Below are positions 58,996 to 64,000 of a DNA stretch of 64,000 bases, one piece after another (the first letter of the stretch is position 1; each line of letters opens with the position of its first letter). The DNA is taken from positions 1 through 64,000 of the forward strand of contig VWND01000030.1 of assembly GCA_009599575.1 (NCBI GenBank), read 5' to 3'. Made by a program: the position numbers and the translations under genes. Below the pieces are notes generated by a model. The model was not told where the DNA came from. It made no database searches and saw only the letters and a list, made by a program, of their open reading frames with translations. This DNA comes from Blumeriella jaapii. Lineage: Eukaryota; Ascomycota; Leotiomycetes; Helotiales; Drepanopezizaceae.

Positions 58996-59679
58996 TCACC
59001 TGGCGCGCTTCTCCTCCCCTCTCTTCTTGGCCCGAACCTCCGCTTGTCGTCGCTCCCCTCCTTCAACCTTGTGCCCTCTACGGTCCTCCCAAAGCCCTTC
59101 TTTCACTTCAATCTTGGCGGATTTCCCGCCCCTCAAGGGCACAACGTGAGGCCCGGCGATGGTGCGCGCGCCTTGGATCTTCAAGCCCTTCACCGGTACA
59201 GCGCTCTCGGCGGACTCGGGGGCACTGCCTTCGGGAGCCACATTGACGATGACCTTGTGCATGGCCGGGGATTTTGGATCCGCCACCGGGAACTCGGCGA
59301 TGCGAACTTCTGCCACGCCTTTCTTGATGTGCTTCAGATCTCCGCCAATGCCGTAATGGCCAGTCCTGAACTTCTCCCGCCATCGCAAGAGGTAACGTCG
59401 ACTCCGTGGGGGGTCCACGCCTAGCTCTTTCAGTTGGGCAGAAGTGAGGGAGAATAGGGCCTTCCACGAGGGTATTTTCGACGCGTGTTGGCTGAGGTTA
59501 CGGCCGATGAGCCGGAGGAAGGTCTCGGCATCTGGGACAAACGGCGTGGGCTTTGGGATAGGTTTTGCCTTCACGCGCTGGTGAAGAGATCTGATCTGCC
59601 CTCCTGCTGTTGACGGCCGGTGGGTGAAGGGCAACAGGAACGACGGTATGGGCCGCAACTGGGCACCTTTCAGCACCAT
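58996..59679 (-). CDS. FYV4: Mitochondrial small ribosomal subunit protein mS41 (Fyv4, IGR motif)
   Basis: Single exon from MVLKGAQLRP, 227 aa. The IGR domain covers about residues 50-105: ETFLRLIGRNLSQHASKIPSW, LFSLTSAQLKELGVDPPRSRRYLLRWREKF. This is the signature of mS41/Fyv4. The N-terminus, with FLLPFTHRPSTAGGQIRSLHQR, is a likely import signal. The tail is Lys/Arg/Glu-rich and longer than in yeast. The frame stays open upstream to 59763, but a GTAAG site there and poor residues favour the Met at 59679. It is divergent from the SHPRH-like gene. Confidence 0.88.
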   Translation of the reverse strand: MVLKGAQLRPIPSFLLPFTHRPSTAGGQIRSLHQRVKAKPIPKPTPFVPDAETFLRLIGRNLSQHASKIPSWKALFSLTSAQLKELGVDPPRSRRYLLRWREKFRTGHYGIGGDLKHIKKGVAEVRIAEFPVADPKSPAMHKVIVNVAPEGSAPESAESAVPVKGLKIQGARTIAGPHVVPLRGGKSAKIEVKEGLWEDRRGHKVEGGERRQAEVRAKKRGEEKRAR

Positions 59680-60097
59680 GCTGCGCGAGTTTGCTGGTCG
59701 AGCATTAGGATGCAACTCGCGTGGAGGGAGAGGGATGGAAGCAGATCTTACTTGCAGTGACAACAGCCAATGCGCCGTCGCCGATAGCTGTCGTGTGCTG
59801 TGCTGAGCTGAGCTGAGCGTTGCTGTGCGGTGCTGCTTGTCGTTGAGTCGTTGAAATAAATCTCGTCTAGAGTTGTCTCGGCGCGAGGTTGGAGTTGCGA
59901 TAAGCTTTCTTATCGGCGGACGGAGTGAATGCGGCCTAGCGTAGCCTCGTTACCTCTCCTACTGCATCTCCCTCGACGTCTCTCTGCCTTCTCTTCTCTC
60001 TCCACTCTTCTCTCTCCACACAACGTTTTCTCCTCACCTGCAAATTTGGAGATGCTCCGTATCGGACTTGCCATCGAGGCTACGCAAGGTGGCTAGG
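59680..60097. promoter_or_regulatory. Divergent promoter with CT-rich tract
   Basis: This 418-bp spacer between the mS41 and SHPRH-like genes includes a short (GCTGA)n repeat near 59800-59818 and a strong pyrimidine tract on the plus strand at about 59960-60020. Such tracts precede transcription starts in many filamentous fungi. Confidence 0.5.
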
Positions 60098-60176
60098 ATG
60101 GGGAGAACAAAAAGGACGATGCATTGGAGTCTGGCCCGGGGAGGAGGAGGACGAGGACGAGGAGGAGGAGGAGGAC

Positions 60177-60208
<32 letters not shown>

Positions 60209-63200
60209 GAAGAGCGTCCTTCTTCTCCTCCGTCTCTTTCTGACACCGATACTCTTCAAGATGACTCCGATCCAGACTCCGCCTCGGCCTCCGCATCATC
60301 TCCTCTCCCCGGTCCACTGCCAGATGGACTGCTCGAATTCATGTCTGGTACGCTCTCGGCACGTTCGGAGCCACCTCGAAAACGACAGAAGACGGAGGCT
60401 GCTTCCAATGGGCCTGAACTCGAACATGTCACGGTCAAGAAGTCGGTGTGGGAGATCAAGTTCACAGGATCGAAACTATCGCAGCTGGAGGCGCCAATGG
60501 TAAAGAATAACGCCTTGCCATATGTGCAACCACTGAACGTGAATCTCTCATACCCTTCGCTCCTCATCAGAAACGAAAAGCGGCAGATTGTGTTTGAATC
60601 GCGTCTACCCCCGGATGAGGAGCTAGAGGATGTGCATCTTGCTCTCCAGGTGCATGACGAGTCCGGGAAATGGGCCAGACTGGAAGGCAGGCTGTGGACT
60701 GAAATTGGCCTTGTCCTCCTCCACCGAGACGGAATTGATCTTCTGCAGATTACATTCACCATCAAATGGAACGTCACGTCCTCGCCATTCAATCTCATGC
60801 AGGCTCAGACCCAAACGAAGGCACTGTCTATGGTTTTGAGCAGGTACTTTCCGGACCCAAATGTTACCTGGGCGGAAAAGTGGTCTCCCCAAGATTTCTA
60901 CCAAAGCGCACACTCGACAGACACATCTGATGAAGCTGCCCTTTCATTAGAGGTGGATGGACTAGAAACCAATCTCTACCCTTTTCAGAAGCGAGCGATC
61001 CAATGGCTGTTGAGGAAGGAAGGTGTTGCATGGTCGACCCGTGGCCTACACCCGCTGCCGGAACCACAAGTATCAGGGACACATATCTCTTTTGTTCGAG
61101 CCGCAGACGAGCTTGGGCGGATCTGCTACGTCAGCCATCTCTTCGGGATTGTCACTTTGGATACAGGACCTTTTCTCGTGGCAGAGGGCAACATCAAAGG
61201 AGGTATCCTTGCTGAGGAAATGGGTTTAGGTAAGACCGTTGAAATGATTTCTCTTATTTCCCTGCACAAACGTTCGAGGCAAGAAACATCAGAAGTATTC
61301 GACTCTTTTACAGCACAGATGGTCCGGCCCACAGGGGCCACACTCGTCATCACACCTCCTTCGATTCTTAAGCAGTGGATGTCCGAGATCAACAGACATG
61401 CACCACACCTCAAAGTCTTCCACTACGAAGGGGCCAAGGCCAAGGCACACCGCAAGAGAGATTTCGCCGATCTCTTGGATGATTTGGCTAGTTCGGATGT
61501 TGTGATCTCGACATACAATGTACTTACTGCAGAGATACATTTCACTCAGTTGAATCCAAGAAAGAGCTTACGTCGTGAATCGAAATATCCTAGGCCTAAA
61601 TCTCCGCTGATGCTGCTTTCGTGGTGGCGTTGTCTTATTGACGAGGCGCAGATGATCGAGAGTGGAGTCAGCAACGCAGCAGTCGTAGCACGCATGATTC
61701 CGAGAGTGAACGCTTGGTGTGTTACCGGAACACCAGTACGCAAAGATGTCCACGATCTCTTGGGCCTCCTCGTTTTTTTGCGTTACGAGCCATTTGCTTC
61801 CATAAAGCACGTCTGGTCGTCCTTGATAACCAAACACAAGTACGACTTCCGAAAGCTGTTTGGTGCCCTGGCTCTTCGTCACAGTAAGCAGAGTGTGCGA
61901 GACGAGCTGAAACTTCCAGCCCAGAGGCGGTATGTGATCACGATGCCATTTACCCCGATCGAAGAACAGCACTACGAGGAGTTGTTCGGTCAAATGTGTG
62001 AAGAAGTTGGTCTAGACAGCGAAGGCGCTCCTGTTGCAGAGGACTGGGACCCAGATACTGTCTCGGAGACTATGCGACGATGGCTTGTAAGGCTACGTCA
62101 AACAGCGCTCCATCCTGACGTCGGAGGTCGAAATAGACGAGCGCTTGGCCACAAAGATGTACCGTTGAGGACAGTAGACCAGGTTCTGAACGTGATGATG
62201 GAAAATGCAGATCTTTCCATTCGTACCGACCAACGAACACTGCTGCTGACCAAGCTGAAAAGAGGCCAATTGTTTGAAAACTCGCCTCGGGTCAAGGAGG
62301 CATTGGCAATTTGGGTCGAAGCTGCGAAAGAAGCAGAAGTTATAGTCGAAGAGTGTCGTGCACAGCTGCAACAAGAGATAGACAAGGCTGTGGCAGAGAA
62401 CGGCGTGGTCAAGAACACCAACGTAGCGGAGAGCGATAGCGAAGCCGAGCATGTTGAGTAAGTCGATGTCCCCAGAAATGATGGTGACTATTGACACTTC
62501 TTTAGACCTGATCCTTCGTCTCGAATAGGAGCCTTTCGGATGCGACTTCGGACTGCCGTGGAAATTCAACACATGGCGGTCTTCTTCCGTACCAACGCAT
62601 ACTTCCAGATCAAGTCTAACAAGGAAATGACGAACCCGGACAGCGACGAATTCCATGCTTTGGGGAAGCTGGAAACTGACGGCTACGAAGATGCGAAGAG
62701 ATTGAGACGGAGTATTCTTCAAGAGGTCAGTTGTTCAATCTTTCTCTGGTCGGCATGAAATCACGAGCAGTCAGCAGTTTTCTTCGCATTCTGTTGGATG
62801 ATGATTTTTTTAGGACTTGTCTTGAGCTTTGCCCCAAAAGCGTAGAGAGACTTGGCGACCATCTTACTAACAGTCACCGTAGAACTTTGACAAATCGGAT
62901 AAGCTCATGAGAAAGATATCAAAGAAAGCTGCGACACAAGCTTTCGTTGAGATACCTGAGTTCCCATCCGACATGCCGAAAGGAGGAATCGAAAGTCATA
63001 GGATCATGGAACAACTAGCTAGATTAGCAACGGCACTGGACGCCCAAGCTAATATTCTGGACGAGTGGAGAGAAAAGACTATCCAACTCCTACTGAAAAC
63101 CCTCGTAGACGAAGATGAAGACGATGTGGAAATTACGGGTGAAGAATACGAGGAATCTACCAAAATCCAAGACGAGATTCAGGCATATGTGAATGGATTA

Positions 63201-64000
63201 CGATTCGTCATCGCCGATAGGCATGATGCTCTCACGGGCCAAGATAATGAACTCGTGAAGTATGAAGTTAAATTCCTCAACCGCGCGCTGAAAGACTTGG
63301 AGAATCACCATGTCGCCTGTCCGGAGAAGACTGCGGAGCTTCTGGGCATTCGGGAGGCGTGCAAGCCCACTAAAGAGATGGGCTCTGTCCGAGGAATCCA
63401 ATCCGAACTTCGGGTTCTGGCTGCTTCATTGAAGCCGGACGCTCAAGGTGGAAACTCCAGAGCACAGAGCGAATGCTCGATTGTCGAAAAGCAACTTAAA
63501 GAGGTTCAAAGCCATCTCAAGAAACAGACGGCGGTCATAGGAGACCTACAAAAGGAAGCAGAACTTTTCACCCAATCCCTCAATGCCCGGCTTGAGTACT
63601 ACAAACAGCTGCAGCTGGTGTCGGACCAGGTTGCTATGTACGACGGACCCAATGATGATGCGACGCTTGCCAAATACCTCGAAGATGAGGACAGATTAGT
63701 CCGCAAAATTGCTGCTACCAAATCAAAGAGACAATATCTTCTTCACCTTCGGGAGGAGGCGCTCAATCCTAAAGAACAGAGGATGTGCGTGATTTGCAGA
63801 GAGACGTTCGAGATAGGTGCTCTTACAGTCTGTGGCCATCAATATTGCAAGGACTGTATCCGAATATGGTGGAACTGTAAGTTGGTACCGTCTCACAAAA
63901 GCACGTACTCATCAAGACACAGCACATCGGAATTGTCCGGTTTGCAAGCGAAGCCTTTCCAAAGACGACATGCACGAAATTACGTACAAGCCGCAAGAAC
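60098..64000 (+). CDS. SHPRH: SHPRH/Irc20-type SNF2 helicase with RING finger, 3' end outside the window
   Basis: Exons 60098-62457, 62506-62725, 62883-63876 and 63923-64000 onward, with introns of 48, 157 (TACTAAC branch point) and 46 bp. The start MGRTKRTMHW is followed by a Gly/Arg-rich RGG-like run (about residues 13-34) and an acidic Ser stretch. Helicase motif I is EEMGLGKTVE (about 370-380), motif Ia VITPPSILKQW, motif II DEAQ (about 515-518) and motif III VTGTPV. A long alpha-helical insert precedes a C3HC4 RING, CVICRETFEIGALTVCGHQYC, from about residue 1162, continuing as CPVC after the last intron. This order, a RING inside the split ATPase, is that of SHPRH/Irc20 ubiquitin ligases acting in DNA damage tolerance. 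The C-terminal helicase lobe lies beyond the edge. Intact as far as seen. Confidence 0.92.

Noticed and set aside
60068..60097. Earlier start of the SHPRH-like gene at 60068
   Set aside because: The codon there is TTG; the first ATG in frame is 60098.
62093..62722. 209-codon minus-strand ORF
   Set aside because: Shadow of the SHPRH-like coding sequence and its first intron.

Overview
The window is filamentous-ascomycete (Pezizomycotina) nuclear DNA. The evidence is short GT-AG introns of about 46 to 80 bp with CTAAC-type branch points, fungal versions of Ste24, Mtr2, Ies1, Coq10, mS41 and eL38, and chromodomain-bearing Ty3/gypsy retrotransposons wrecked by C-to-T changes of the repeat-induced point mutation (RIP) type. 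A Dothideomycete-like two-compartment genome is the best guess. Species cannot be read from the sequence.

Region 1 (1-41448) is a very AT-rich isochore with no working host gene. It is a Russian-doll stack of LTR retrotransposons, which I call families A, B, C and D. Copy B2 (minus strand, running off the left edge, right end 40680) sits in remains of an older element D (40681-41448). B2 was split by A1 (3811-23624, plus) and by B3 (25894-39785, minus). A1 was split by B1 (7768-15122, plus) and C1 (17014-23024, minus). B3 was split inside one of its LTRs by A2 (26289-32804, minus). The five complete insertions each keep a matching 5-bp target-site duplication: GTCGG, GTTTC, CAAAC, CTTTT and ATACG. 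Within each intact pair the LTRs agree in length: B 413 bp, C 172 bp, A 274 bp plus a variable number of 15-bp units. All are Ty3/gypsy in gene order (gag, protease, RT, RNase H, integrase), and A and B end in a chromodomain remnant. Family B also carries an antisense reading frame of about 189 codons between the chromodomain and the 3' LTR. It can be followed in all three copies and is the most novel item here. Three LTR families share a CACGTG site that has mostly escaped mutation.

Region 2 (about 41.5-64 kb) is balanced in base composition and gene-dense. In order it holds a METTL2/Trm140-type tRNA m3C methyltransferase (minus), Coq10 (plus, frameshifted), a small possible Pol I A14-like protein (plus), the CAAX protease Ste24 (minus), a diverged palindromic repeat tract, mitochondrial methionyl-tRNA synthetase (minus), the mRNA-export factor Mtr2 (plus), a broken hypothetical gene (plus), a small membrane protein with a SAP-like tail (minus), ribosomal protein eL38 (plus), the INO80 subunit Ies1 (minus, frameshifted), a small bZIP-like protein (minus, frameshift near its end), mitoribosomal protein mS41 (minus), and a SHPRH/Irc20-type SNF2 helicase with a RING finger (plus, cut by the right edge).

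The host genes are unrelated housekeeping functions, not a cluster. Four divergent pairs share short promoters. Several genes need small indels to read through. I suspect assembly errors, at least one of them in a G run, but true decay next to a RIP-active isochore cannot be excluded.
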